Part shown: positions 47,601-59,061 of the stretch, in pieces
Layout of the letters: each line of letters begins with the position of its first letter
How positions within the stretch are numbered: the stretch's first letter is position 1
Position numbers and translations under genes: made by a program
The notes under the pieces: model-generated
The model's database searches: none
Seen by the model: only the letters and a program-made list of their open reading frames with translations
What the model was told of the DNA's origin: nothing
Assembly: GCA_003024175.1 (NCBI GenBank)
Contig: MDYQ01000069.1
Span: 146,985-210,984 of the forward strand
Length of the DNA stretch: 64,000 nt
Reading direction: 5' to 3'
DNA from: Planoprotostelium fungivorum
Taxonomy: Eukaryota > Evosea > Variosea > Cavosteliida > Cavosteliaceae

Positions 47601-47844
47601 AGAAAGAACAAACCTCATTTCCGTCCCATCTGTCTCTGATCAGTCGAGTGATTTCCTCTCATCGTTATACCCAGTCTTATTGGTCCATCCATCTCCTTTG
47701 TAACGTTTAGTCAAATTCGGAATGTGATGTATATGATGATATCACACCATTTGCAGAGAGATAGATATCCCTTAGTGCAGATAACTCTGAACAGACACAG
47801 TAATCCAGTAGCAAGAAGAGAAGAGCCGCTGCTGCTTTCTTCAT
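41680..47844 (-). CDS. LRR receptor-like protein kinase
   Basis: Start at 47844 (MKKAAAALLFLLLDYCVCS), a signal peptide, then an LRRNT cap (RWDGNEVCSFYGVTC). About 20 or more 24-residue LRRs follow, mostly one per exon. The TM helix lies at about 43130-43190 (FLLLLIVTIVIFVLYQRW). In the kinase: DTSVAVKQIKSEFV with the ATP Lys, HPNIVMFIGM, VTEFCDGGSLLEYLRV, KEKIIHRDLATRNILL (catalytic Asp), VADFGLSREQENTDEAG (DFG) and MSPEAIRDRKYSIKSD. The HRDLAxRN loop resembles tyrosine-type catalytic loops but is also found in amoebozoan TKL kinases. The tail is Ser/Glu-rich. Cell-surface receptor, ligand unknown; the plant-like RLK layout is most probably convergent. Exact LRR exon limits were not all resolved. 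Confidence 0.85.
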
Positions 47845-48600
47845 TCGCTTGAGGAACTGTGTACTCACCGGGTGACAAGAAGACAGCGCGGAGCAATAAA
47901 TGAACAGGGCGACATTCAATATCTAATCTCTCTATCTTGCACAGTAATCGAATGCTCTAAACCTCTCGAGGCCGCCGTGGTGCATCCTATCAAAGAGCTT
48001 AGGCAGCAAGACCATCGTCTCTTTTACGCTTCAGAGGCATCTCCCCTACAGGTTATCTGGTGATTTGCGGAGCAGAAACCTCTTGTCTTTTGATGACCCA
48101 TTCACTCTTCGTACAGATCATGCACGGTATCCATGTCAATGATCTGCTTTCGTCTGATGATGGATCTACCAACATGATCCGCTCATGAAACGAAAGAAAC
48201 TGCATTGAACAAGTCTGAGGTCAACGTGTCAGTGTTCTAATCAGTGGTACTTCATGAATATGATATATAATTATGATTAAATAATAATATGATATTCATC
48301 GATTACATTATCAGCGTGTTGTCATTTGCAAGCACAAGCGACAAGTTACACTGTTAAAAAAATACCCTCACAATCCTCTATATACTCACTGGTAAAATCG
48401 TCTCCGGTAGTACGTGGATCCCCTTCTTCATGTTTTGGGCACATCTGGTACCTCCATTCTTTACTGCAATGTCTATCTCATCTCTCCTCTCATCTTTCTC
48501 CTGTGAACAGCGTAAGAACATAAGAAATCACACATAGTCCGTCGTTATTGTACGCCTCAATGTGATGAAATCGAAGTGAACAAACACTTTATCTAGCTCA
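47845..48600. other. Intergenic, A/T-rich, 756 bp
   Basis: Promoter of the LRR kinase and the 3' flank of the secreted LRR gene. Contains an A/T-rich core (48250-48310, ATAATTATGATTAAATAATA). No gene or RNA recognised. Confidence 0.45.
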
Positions 48601-50305
48601 TCAGATGAGCCGACCGCTTTTCTGAAGAAAGACCGAGTTTGGCACGCAATCCGTGTGGCAATTGGCCACTTGGGGTCGAGGATCACATGGAATGAGAGTC
48701 TTCTGGAGGTTACAGAAGGGTATATCTCGAGGAATAGCACCCTCCTCTACCCCCGTGATGAGCGTGTCCTGTGCAATTCTCAACTCTCACTCTTCTCTTT
48801 CACTCACGTGCAAGTCCAAATATTCAATGGATGGAATGTTGCTCAGTGCGGCAGGCACTGATCCGTTCAGTTGATTCACCTGAAGTGTCCATCAACATCA
48901 TTCTGCTGCACGATCAACCCACTGAGAGGTCCAATCGAACGAGACGAGTCAATGCACCGATAGAATGAGATATCGGCCCAGTCAGCTGTACATTCTGCAC
49001 TCTCAGTCATATCCTCTCCTTTTCCCTCACCGACAGCCTCAGAGATTGCAATTGGGTCAGCTGAAATACGAAAGGAGGTATCGTCCCCTTCGGTAGTGGA
49101 CCGTTCTGTCATCATTCGTGAGATAGAATGGGATGAGTGAGAATCACAGATAGATCGAGGTAAACGAGCGATGTGAGGTAGCCCATTGACTGTGGTATGT
49201 CCCCGCTCAGGCTGTGATTCTGGGTCTTTTCAATTTGACGATGAGGAAACGACTGACCGATAGATCCAGATACTGCAACGTTTGTAGTTTGGCAATGGAG
49301 TCAGGCATCTCTCCAGTGACGTTGGTGGCCTGTTTACAATCTGTCATCATGTGAATCTCATCACGTCACCTACCGAGAGATCCAAGTAGAGGAGATTGGT
49401 GAGAGCACAGAAGGATGAAAAGGGAGGACTGAGGTCGTTCGACTGACATCATCGTCAACATCAAGACGGATCGACATCTCATCTCACGTGAAGACTCATG
49501 TATACGAGTGAATAGAGGCCAAAGATCGAATCAGGTAGACTGGTCAATTGGTTTAACTGTTTTCACGTTCAGCAGGATCGACAATGCCATCTCATCGTAA
49601 CTCACTGCGAGATTCAAGTATTGAAGAGAAGTGAGGCTACCGATGGAGTCTGGTAGAGATGTAATCAAGTTGGACTGTTTTCCGTCAGATCCTTCGGTGT
49701 ATCATCAGCCGATCGATCATCATGATGACTCACGGAGAGGCTCAGAACGATGAGAGACTTGAGGTTACCAATGGACGACGGGATGGAAACAAAGTAGTTG
49801 TCCTGTATACCATCGATCAGCAGGGATCCATCTCATGTGAGGCCTCACGGAAAGGTCTAATCGCAGGAGAGAAGTGAGATTACCGATCGAGTCTGGGATG
49901 TTCGACTGAATGTTGTTTCTCTGTCCTCGCTCGTCGATACCACATCGTCTTCCTTTCCCTCACCTGTAGATCTATATTCTGGAGTGTTTGGATGTCACCC
50001 AAAGATTCAGAAAGGTAACCGGTCAACTGACGGTCTTGAAGAGATAGCTCTATGACGTTTTTGGATGGATCACACGTCACACCAGACCATCCGCAATACT
50101 GTTGTCGATCAGATCATCTCCTGTTATCAAGCTTTGATCTCACATCTGAGTTGCAATCCCATTCAGGAGCTTGGATGTGTCATTTAATGTCCTCAGAGAA
50201 GAAAGACTCACTGAGAGCAATGAAAATGGCACACATCGATTTGGTCATGTTCATCGCGTGAATACACGAAAGAAGGGTCAGGACCAGCCATACTCGTCTC
50301 GACAT
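48601..50305 (-). CDS. Secreted LRR protein, kinase-less paralogue
   Basis: Start at 50305 (MSRRVWLVLTLLSCIHA) gives a signal peptide. An LRRNT-like cap is formed by YCGWSGVTCDPSKN. At least 10 LRRs follow (VIELSLQDRQLTGYLSESLG and so on), most in single exons with GTGAGT introns. The C-terminal exon has a Cys cap (IPFCNLQKTLIPCD, CHTDCVPN) and stops at 48601. There is no TM helix and no kinase domain. It lies directly upstream of, and in the same orientation as, the LRR kinase, so it is probably a tandem duplicate that lost the kinase, or a soluble partner. Confidence 0.75.
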
Positions 50306-50698
50306 TGTGGTTTCGTTTGTTTGTGTCGTTGACAGCATTCGCTCTCTCTCGCGACTGTCAGAAGTGTCAGGGCCAGCCAGACGTATGAAATAGACCTCCT
50401 GGCGAGACAAATCCTTTTGTTTGGGATCCACATTCAATATTCGATGAGTGATGCGTTGGAAAACGTATTTGATAATAGGAGTTGATCCGTACTGACAAAC
50501 ATCGCTTCACATTATGCGAAGAGACCCCCTTTCACATCACGTGATGTTTCGCCTGATATGTTTATCGTCAAATTCCGTTATCATGAGCACTTGATCTGCC
50601 TCGTCGGTTTAGAAATATGTAAGCCCGTTGCACGTTTTAAAATATTCTTTTCCCGCCATAAGCAGAATTTCAAACCCGATCATCGACGCGGCGTAGCG
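50306..50698. other. Intergenic divergent promoter, 393 bp
   Basis: Between the secreted LRR gene (leftward) and a RhoGAP gene (rightward). No RNA gene or repeat seen. Confidence 0.35.
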
Positions 50699-52640
50699 AT
50701 GGAGGGAAGAGGGGAGGAGTTTACAAGAGTGAGAGTAATATGATATCAATCAAAAACTGAGCCTCTTCAGAGGGTGAAGAGGGAATCAGTTAAACTTCTA
50801 AATGCAACCGGTAATGTGTTTGGAAGCCTTCGCGGTAGGAAGAAGATCGAAGAGGCTGAGCCAAATCTCGTCAGTCCAAAGAAAGCCTCGCCTGCACTGA
50901 CGAGTGATCCAAGAAAGATCAATCTGAGCGCAACCATTGGCTCGCCAGATGACTTCAAGAAACTTCTGTCTAACATCCCTCGTCGTCAAAATATTCTATC
51001 ACCTAAAGGTTCGAAATCTCAGCATGTCTCACATCTGATTCGAATTCAGATTGGATGAAGACTTCAAGAGGCAACTCGAGTACAGATTTTTCCGTCAAAT
51101 GTGATAGTCCCACCAGTTCTAGCACAAAGACAACACCGAAAGGAAGGAAACCAGAAGTGAAGTCGAGCGACAAGGAGAACTTTGTGTCTCCACCAGCAAA
51201 GGCTCGCAGCCCGATGAGCTCTCCAAAATTGCACAGGACGATGTCACAGACCTCACCCACGAAGAAGGTAATGCATAGGAAATAGGATTGTTTGCATGAC
51301 CATCGTGCAGAAGAAGGGCATCAATTCGATTCGGTATTCTTTCAAGAGGAAGAGTGAAGTGAGTTGTGAAACAAAGTAAGATTCAACTGAGATGAGACAG
51401 GCCAAAACGTTGAGAAGAAAGAGTGGACCCACGAGTCCCAAATTATTTAAGGTTGCTTTAGAGATCCTGATGGACGATCACGAGAGAACAGCCCGACGTC
51501 TATCGAATGTGAGTCTTCTATGAGACATCCGATAGAGCTCATCGTCTCCTAGCCAGCCGAAACCGACATACCCAACATGCTGAAGGGTTGTTTTCAATTC
51601 ATTCGTTCACACGGTGAGACAGACTCCATCAATCTCTCTTCTAACCTACAGAAGGTCTGACTACAGAGGGCATCTTTCGTATCTCACCATCATCCGATGA
51701 GCTGTTGTCCTTCAAACACGAATGTGAGACGAATTTAGACGTCTCTTTCGAAGGAAGAGAGATCCACTTGGTCGCTGGCATCGTCAAAGTCTTTCTCAGA
51801 GAGCTGCCCGAGCCACTCTTGACCTTTGAATTATACGAAAATTGGCTGAGAGCAGGTGAGATGAAGAGACGGAAGAGAAAATGAAGGAGAGCAGATTCCA
51901 CCGAGACCATCCAAAAGTGCATCGCAGACTTACCACCACCGAACAAGAGATTGTTGAAAGAGTTGGTGTCTCTATGTCATGACATCACGAAGAGGAGCGA
52001 TGAGAACAAGATGAGCGCGAGCAACATCTCCATCACGATCGGTCCCGCCCTGCTGTGGGCACCCTTGGGACAGACGCAAAACGTCATCTCTGATACACTC
52101 AAGATCAATTCGCTGACCCAGACCATCATCGAGAACTACCTCACCCTCTTTGATGTGATACCTCTCTTCCTCTCTTCTCTTTCTCTCATCTCTTTCCTCT
52201 CATTCTTCTTTCTCTTCTGACACAATTTCAGGTGCAAATCAGACAGACTGACATGGAAGAGGAAGAGCCATCGAAAGAGAAGGAAGTAGTGGAGGAGGTC
52301 ATCCGAGGAGAAGAACTGGAGGACGTTCTGGAGGAAACGAAAGAGGGAGAAGAGACAAAAGAGAGAGAAGAGACGAAAGAGGGAGAAGGCGAGAGTGACT
52401 TTGATCAAGACTTTTATCCCGTCAATGTCATATCATCCACCACGAGAGGTGAAGATTTCATTCACGATTTTCACATTGAAGAGGAACTGATCGGCCGCAG
52501 ATGAAGATTCGTACGATACGAGCTTCGACGAGGACGTAGAGGTGAGAGGTGAAGAGGAGGAGACGATTGACAGAGAGAAGGTGGTGGACGAAGGTGTGAC
52601 GGAGGTGCAAGTTCAGAATGTCTTAGACGCATTCTTTTGA
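50699..52640 (+). CDS. RhoGAP protein with basic N-terminus and acidic tail
   Basis: About nine exons, start MEGRGEEFTR. The N-terminal 230 residues are basic, Ser/Pro-rich and probably disordered (KKASPALTSDPRK, MSSPKLHRTMSQTSPTKK). RhoGAP domain at about 51560-52160: MLKGCFQFIRSHGL, then TTEGIFRISPSSDELLSF with the arginine finger, VKVFLRELPEPLLTFELYEN and NKMSASNISITIGPALLW. The tail has Glu/Lys repeats (EETKEGEETKEREE) and ends VQNVLDAFF. It should stimulate GTP hydrolysis on a Rho/Rac protein. Unrelated outside the GAP domain to the other RhoGAP here. Convergent with EIF1AD, 78 bases apart. Confidence 0.9.
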
Positions 52641-52718
52641 ACGTGCCTTATCACGAGCCGAGATGACAGACGATGAACGATCCATGCGTTCGGTACACTA
52701 TTCGAAGAACAATAAATC

Positions 52719-53272
52719 TTATGTATTGTCTTCTTCCTCTTCTTCATCATCCTCTTCATCGTCATCGTCGCTGCTCTCTTCTAAGACTCTGTGGTTTGGG
52801 TTTCTAAGCATGTCATCTTCTTCCTCTTCTTCGTTTTCTTCTTCTTTCGTTGCTTTTGTCGTGGTACCGATGGGAAACTTGTCTGGCCTGGATGTTGAAT
52901 CAACGATGAGATGATCGATATCTCCTGTACACACCACAACTTGGCATCGATCAAGTGTTCTATCTGATCATCAGATAAAACATGTTCGACCATACATTGG
53001 GCTTTGTAATCGGTAGGCACTTTCACGATGAGGTAGTGACCTCAGACAAACGTCAATCACGTGATGTGATTGTGGAACTCACCCTTCTTAATCCAGATTA
53101 ATTTTCTAAATCGTGTCGGTATGACAGCGATAGAGCTGCCGTCTTGTGAGAGCTCTACATCACACATGTTTGCTCCCCTGAGATCAATAACACGAGCTAT
53201 CTGTTCATTCTCTTTAGGCTCTGGGTATGAGTTTAGATGAGCATCTCTCAGATGCTTCCTGGAGTGGCTCAT
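52719..53272 (-). CDS. EIF1AD: EIF1A-domain protein (EIF1AD)
   Basis: Start MSHSRKHLRDAHLNSYPEPK at 53272; one short intron. The OB fold has the family core IARVIDLRGANMCDVELSQD, VIPTRFRKLIWIKKG, HYLIVKVPTD and QIEHLIDAKLWPDKFP. The C-terminus is a long acidic run (Glu/Asp/Ser) encoded by a CTT/CTC/CAT tract. In human EIF1AD the equivalent tail is also acidic. Thought to act in nuclear 18S rRNA/40S maturation. Divergent from SPP, 94 bases between start codons. Confidence 0.9.
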
Positions 53273-53366
53273 GTCGATCTGAGATCTGATGTGGACCACC
53301 AGAAAATTCTCGGAATAGCAAACAATAAACAAAAACAAACCACATCGATCCCACCCCAACCACACC

Positions 53367-54531
53367 ATGGAGCTCGATGCCAATCTGTTCATCGCCTACG
53401 CTTCTATCGTAACCATGGCCTGCGTGCCTATCTACATCGGTAGCTACCTCTCCACACACCAGAAGGAGGTTTGTCGCTTCCTTCTTCTCTCTCTAATCCC
53501 CTTCCAGATCGAATCGATGTCTACTGAAGACGCGATGAAGTTCCCCCTGGTAGGTAGTGCCGTTTTATTTGGACTCTACCTGGCCTTCAAGTTCTTCTCG
53601 AAGGAGTACATCAACCTGCTCCTCACGGGTTATTTTCTATTCTTCGGTCTCCTCGCCGTCGCCGGCACTCTCAAACACGTAGTTCAGCTGGTGATCAAGG
53701 ACAATGCCATTTTGATTAAGAAGGAATTCGTACCATTCTGGAACAAGAGCAAGCCCATCAACATCGAGCTCGACAGAGCGGACCTCGTCAGTGGAACGAT
53801 GGCTACCGTCGTCGCCATTTGGTATGCCACCACGAAACACTGGGTCGCCAACAACATCCTCGGTCTCTCTTTCTCCATCCAAGGTATCTCCCTCCTCTCT
53901 CTCGGCTCTTACAAGATCGGCTCCATCCTCTTGGTGAGTCCATTCCCCACACCTCCATTCACGGCACTCATACGAACAGGGAGGACTGTTCTTCTACGAT
54001 ATCTTCTGGGTCTTTGGAACCGACGTGATGGTCACCGTGGCCAAATCATTCGATGCACCCATCAAACTTTTATTCCCAAAGAACTTATTCGCCGACGTGC
54101 TGCAGTTCTCCATGTTGGGTCTGGGTGACATTGTCATCCCAGGTGTCTTCATCGCCCTCCTCCTCAGATTCGATCGCTCCAGGGGAAACAAGATGCCCAT
54201 CTACTTCACCGTCACTTACATCGCTTACATCTTGGGTCTACTCCTCACCCTCTTTGTCATGCACCACTTTAGAGCTGCTCAGGTGAGTTTCTTCACTATC
54301 CTCTACATCATCATCACCGATACGTTCATGATCGATCGCGATGAACGATAGATGATCGATGCTGAAGCAGAACAGCCGGCCCTCTTGTATTTGGTGCCTG
54401 CCTGTGTTGGATCTTCCTTTGGTTTAGCTACGGTGAGAAACGAGATCAAGCAGCTGTTGGACTACACAGAGGAGTCTCCCATCTTGGTGAAGGAGAAGGA
54501 AGAAGAGGCAAAGAGTGAGAAGAAGGAATAA
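53367..54531 (+). CDS. SPP: Signal peptide peptidase (A22B presenilin-like)
   Basis: Four or five exons from MELDANLFIAYASIVTMACV. Nine hydrophobic segments. The two catalytic aspartates lie in GGLFFYDIFWVFGTD and LGLGDIVIPGVF, and the PAL motif is in QPALLYLVPAC. LLTGYFLFFGLLA and LGLSFSIQGISLLSLGSYK match the family. C-terminus acidic and lysine-rich (ends KSEKKE); without the KKxx position it may still be an ER retrieval signal. Cleaves signal-peptide remnants within the ER membrane. About 370 residues, as expected. Confidence 0.95.
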
Positions 54532-55043
54532 ACTTCTGTTCTCTTAACGAGAATGGTACGAATACAAGTTGACAATCTACATACTACACGATATATCCAC
54601 CACGAGAGAAGAGTGAGACATTGTATACAAGGAGTGATAGCAGAACATCACCTCTTCCTCTGCTCTCTTCATTTATTCTTGTGTTATAAATCGAGCGTCA
54701 CCGTAGACAGCTCTGTTTCCTTCATCTTCCTTCATGCTCTTTCCTCTATTCTTTTCCCCCTTGCCCATTAAGGCCCCGCCTCTGTCCTCGCGATCACTCA
54801 GCTTCTTTGCTATACACCTTCTCTCTTCAAACTTCGTGTGACCGTACTCCCGGTACGACATCAATTGGCCAACGTTGAGTTTCCTGTATGTGTGCACCGG
54901 TGCCAATATTGAGACAACAGCTCAGAGGGGTCCCTCAAATCACCGATTTGAAATCTGCGATTTTCATTCAATCTACAACTACAGTGCTGAACCAAAATTA
55001 CGACTCCTGGCCATCCTCTGATTGAACAAGGCAGCTATTAATA
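54532..55043. other. Intergenic with a possible small ORF
   Basis: Most of this interval lacks clear signals apart from the 77-codon minus-strand ORF at 54673-54906, listed separately. Confidence 0.4.
54673..54906 (-). CDS. Possible small basic protein, 77 aa
   Basis: MAPVHTYRKLNVGQLMSYRE through KLSDREDRGGALMGKGEKN to ARFITQE. Third positions lean to G/C as in neighbouring genes, and the ORF has no internal irregularity. No signal peptide or TM, no family known to me. Could be a small mitochondrial or ribosomal factor, or chance. Confidence 0.35.
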   Translation of the reverse strand: MAPVHTYRKLNVGQLMSYREYGHTKFEERRCIAKKLSDREDRGGALMGKGEKNRGKSMKEDEGNRAVYGDARFITQE

Positions 55044-58000
55044 TTGGCGTCACGCATTGACCGCTCAGATGGTTGGGTGTCTACAATTCGTCAAGTTGGC
55101 TCACCTTTCTGCAGAAAGGAAACGGGGAAGGAAGAATCTGGGAAGTGTGGCACAGACAACATTTCTGCAGAAGGGAAGAGGGACTTTGTTACAAGAAAGA
55201 AGAAACAGAACAGAGCAAGCGCAACAGTCAAACTGACCACGTGGTTGACACAGACGGATCCAGAAGGAATAGAAGGTGTGCATCGATCTGTAGAAGAATA
55301 CTACTCAGCTCGATCTCACTAATGAGCACACAGCACAACACTACCCTCACTGAGTTCCCCCTCCCTGGTGAGCACAGAGAGGCGGAGAAAGACTGACTGA
55401 TGCGTAGGATATAAGACGGAGGCAGCAGAGACAGCAAAGATGCTGCAGCACAACACTACTCTCACTCAGCTCAATCTCTCTAGTGAGCACAGGGAGGCTG
55501 AGAAAGACTGACTGATGCTGTAGACAAGGTGATAGGAGCAGAAGGGGCAGCAAAGATAGTCAAGATGCTGCATCACAACACTACCCTCACTCAACTCGAT
55601 CTCTCTTGTGAGCACAGAGAGGCTGAGAAAGACTGACTGATGCTGTAGGCAATGCAATAGGAGCAAAAGGGGCAGCAATGATAGCAAAGATGCTGCAGCG
55701 CAACACTACTCTCACTCAACTTGATCTCTTTTGTGAGCACAGAGAGGCAGAGAAAGACTGACTGATAGTATAGACAATGCAATAGGAGCAGAAGGGGCAG
55801 CAGAGATAGTCAAGATGCTGCATCACAACACTACCCTCACTCAACTCGACCTCTCTAGTGAGCACAGAGAGGTAGAGAAAGACTGACTGATACTGTAGAC
55901 AATGCAATTGAAGCAAAAGGGGCAGCAGGGACAGCAAAGATGCTGCAGCACAACACTACTCTCACTCAGCTCAATCTCTCTAGTGAGCACAGAGAAGCAG
56001 AGGAAGACTGACCAATGATTTAGGCAATTGGATAGGAACAGAAGGGGCAGCAGTGATAGCAAAGATGCTGCATCACAACACCACCCTTACTCAACTCTGT
56101 CTCTCTAGTGAGCACAGAGAGGCAGAGAAAGACTGACCAATGATGTAGGTAATTGGATAGAAACAGAAGGGGCGGCAGAGATAGCAAAGATGCTACAGCA
56201 CAACACTACCCTTACTCAACTCAATCTCTCTAGTGAGCACAGAGAGGCTGAGAAAGACTGACTGATGCTGTAGACAATACAATAGGAGCAGAAGGGGCAG
56301 CAGAGATAGCAAAGATGCTGCATCACAACACTACTCTCACTCAGCTCAATATCTCTGGTGAGCACAGAGGCAGAGAAAGACTGACTGATACTGTAGACAA
56401 TGCAACAGGAGCAAAAGGGGCAGCAGAGATAGCAAAGATGCTGCAGCACAACACTACCCTCACTCAACTCGACCTCTCTAGTGAGCACAGAGAGGCAGAG
56501 AAGGACTGACTGATGCTGTAGACAATGCAATAGGAGCAAAAGGGGCAGCAGCAATAGCAAAGATGCTGCAGCACAACACTACTCTCACTCAGCTCAATCT
56601 CTCTAGTGAGCACAGGGAGGCTGAGAAAGACTGACTGATGCTGTAGACAATTCAATAGGAGCAGAAGGGGCAGCAGAGATAGCAAAGATGCTGCAGCGCA
56701 ACACTACTCTCACTCAGCTCAATCTCTCTAGTGAGCACAGAGAGGCAGAGAAAGACTGACCAATACTGTAGACAATGCAATAGGAGCAGAAGGGGCAGCA
56801 GAGATAGTCAAGATGCTGCAGCACAACACTACCCTCACTCAGCTCAATATCTCTGGTGAGCACAGAGAGGCAGAGAAAGACTGACTGATACTGTAGGCAA
56901 TGCAATTGAAGCAAAAGGGGCAGCAGAGATAGCAAAGATGCTGCAGCACAACACTACTCTCACTCAGCTCAATCTCTCTAGTGAGCACAGAGAAGCAGAG
57001 AAAGACTGACCAATGATGTAGGCAATCGGATAGGAACAGAAGGGGCAGCAATGATAGCAAAGATGCTGCATCACAACACTACTCTCACTCAACTTGATCT
57101 CTTTTGTGAGCACAGAGAGGCAGAGAAGTACTTACTGATGCTGTAGACAATGCAATAGGAGCAGAAGGAGCAGTGGAGATGGTCAAAATGCTGCATCACA
57201 ACACTACCCTCACTCAGCTGAATATCTCTGGTGAGCACAGAGAGGCAGAGAAAGACTGGCTGATACTGTAGGCAATGCAATAGGAGCAGAAGGGGCAGCA
57301 GAGATAGCAAAGATGCTGCAGCACAACACTACCCTCACTCAACTTGACCTCTCTAGTGAGCACAGAGAGGCAGAAAAAGACTGACTGCTATTATAGATCT
57401 CAATCTATCCCACTATCAACCAGTGATCTGTGGCACAATCCAGAAAACAATAGCAGAGAACAAACACAAAAAGAAGCATGCATTTGACACAAAGATGGCA
57501 GCAATAGACAGGATACAGAATCTGCAGGACCAGAAAGAGCAGATAAGAAGGAGGTACTGTCATCAAGTATCAAACAGTGTACAAGCAAGAGCAGAAACAG
57601 CAAGACATCATAACCAAGTTGTGGAGGAGGTAGGATTAAGAATAATGTTACATATAAAGACATAATAGCTCCAAAAATTACAAAGAGAGATGAAGAGGCT
57701 TGAGGAGATGTTGCAAATGAGACAAATGGAGAAACACAAGTTAGAGAAAGAGAATGAAAGATACATTGTGGCAGAGAAGGATGCAACAGAACAGATGCAG
57801 CAGGTGGAAAGAGAGATAGAAGAGTTGCAAAGAAAGAGGACAGAGCAGGAGGAAGAGGTAGCAGAGAGCAGTAGAATAAGAAGCAAAGGGCTGAAGCAGA
57901 TGTCAGTAGATGAGGTGACAGCAGAAAAGATACATATGGCTGACAACACAAATAGATAGAGAAGATGCTGCAAGAAGGACATGTGTCTAAACATGATACA

Positions 58001-58999
58001 GAGAGGTGCATTTAAAGATTGTGCTGTGAAGAGTCTGACATGATTCAGGATGAGAGAGAACAAGATAGACGGGAAGATACTGAACAAGACAACTGAGAAG
58101 GAGATGAGAGACCATCTGGGCATCAGTCTGGTAGGTAGCAAGACCATACAGTGGGTGGTAGAGAGGTATGTCAGCAACAGCAGATGTGAAAGAATGACAG
58201 AGGAAGGTTGCAGAGAAATGAGAAGATAGAGAGAAGCAGGGTGAGGGATGGATGATACACATAGGTGATAAAGATGCAGATAGAGAAGTGGACTGTGTTG
58301 AATGTAGAAAGATGGTTGATGCAGAAACAAGTGTCAGCGGAGAGCACAGCAAAGATAGTTGCAGCAAAAGTGAGTGACACAGCAGCAGACTGGCAGTAAT
58401 ATAGAGACAGATAGATGGAGTGAGCTTGCTGAGACTGACAACTGATGACATGATGATGCTGGGCATCAGTGCATTTGTTGAGCGCAAGAACATAGAAGAG
58501 CACATAGAAGAGTTGAGAGAACAGGCATATGGAAGAGTGGCAGATGAGATACAGAGGGGGTGATGTGTGATGATGAGAAAGAGATATGTGACAGAAGACA
58601 GGAAGATAGAAAGAGAGCTAGAGACATACGTGCTTAAGCACAGTGAGCTGCTGCAAGAGCTAGAAGAGCTACAGAGAAATAATGAGACAGAAGCAGAAGT
58701 GAGATAAGGAAGAGAAGTTGAGAGAGTGACAACAAGCAGGTACCAGAAGATTACATGTGTCCTATCACACAAGAGGTGATGTAGAACAGCAGTAGAAGAC
58801 TGATGGACAGTAGATGTTGATTGAGCCAGTGATAGCTGATGATGGACACACATATGAGAGACTGGCCATACAAGAGTGGTTTGCCAGAGGACAGAAGACC
58901 TCACCTGTGACCAATGCACAGCTGGGCAGTCTGAACTTGATACCCAATCACAGGCTGAAGGCAATCATATCCACATACAGAGAGAAGAATGGAATATAG
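55044..58999 (+). CDS. LRR(~17) - coiled coil - SAM - SAM - U-box protein
   Basis: Exons join consistently in phase 1. From about 55331 to 57357 the gene has about 17 ribonuclease-inhibitor-type LRRs (NNAIGAEGAAEIAKML, then QHNTTLTQLDLS), each 28 residues and each in its own 84-base exon, separated by 41-base introns. Coiled coil at 57430-57900 (MKRLEEMLQMRQMEKHKLEK). SAM domain 1 at about 57890-58175 (SKHDTERMRENKIDGKILN after removing a 48-base intron). SAM 2 at 58270-58480 (WTVLNVERWLMQKQ, IDGVSLLRLTTDDMMMLGI). U-box at 58742-58999 (VPEDYMCPITQE, PVIADDGHTYERLAIQEWF), ending KNGI. Probably a sensor-type E3 ubiquitin ligase. The N-terminal exon is uncertain. Codon use is A-rich, unlike its neighbours. 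Confidence 0.8.
55331..57397 (+). repeat. Tandem array of 125-bp exon+intron units
   Basis: Each unit is an 84-base LRR exon plus a 41-base intron (GTGAGCACAG...CTGTAG). About 17 units. Introns are as conserved as exons, apart from a 39-base version near 56357. The first unit is degenerate (TEFPLPGYKTEAAETAKML) and the last runs into a different exon (NLSHYQPVICGT). Confidence 0.9.
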
Positions 59000-59061
59000 A
59001 CAATGTCACAACTCACATTTCAAAATACAATCTTGTTACATCATTCAGTGAGTCCTTCCCT

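Noticed and set aside
55347-57310. Series of 73-codon minus-strand ORFs rich in Leu/Cys across the LRR array
   Set aside because: They repeat with the 125-bp period and are antisense shadows of the exon+intron units; the plus strand gives canonical LRRs with splice sites.
57400-58964. Long minus-strand ORFs opposite the coiled coil/SAM region
   Set aside because: Low-complexity Ser/Leu/Cys products caused by A/G-rich coding sequence on the plus strand, which encodes recognisable SAM and U-box domains.
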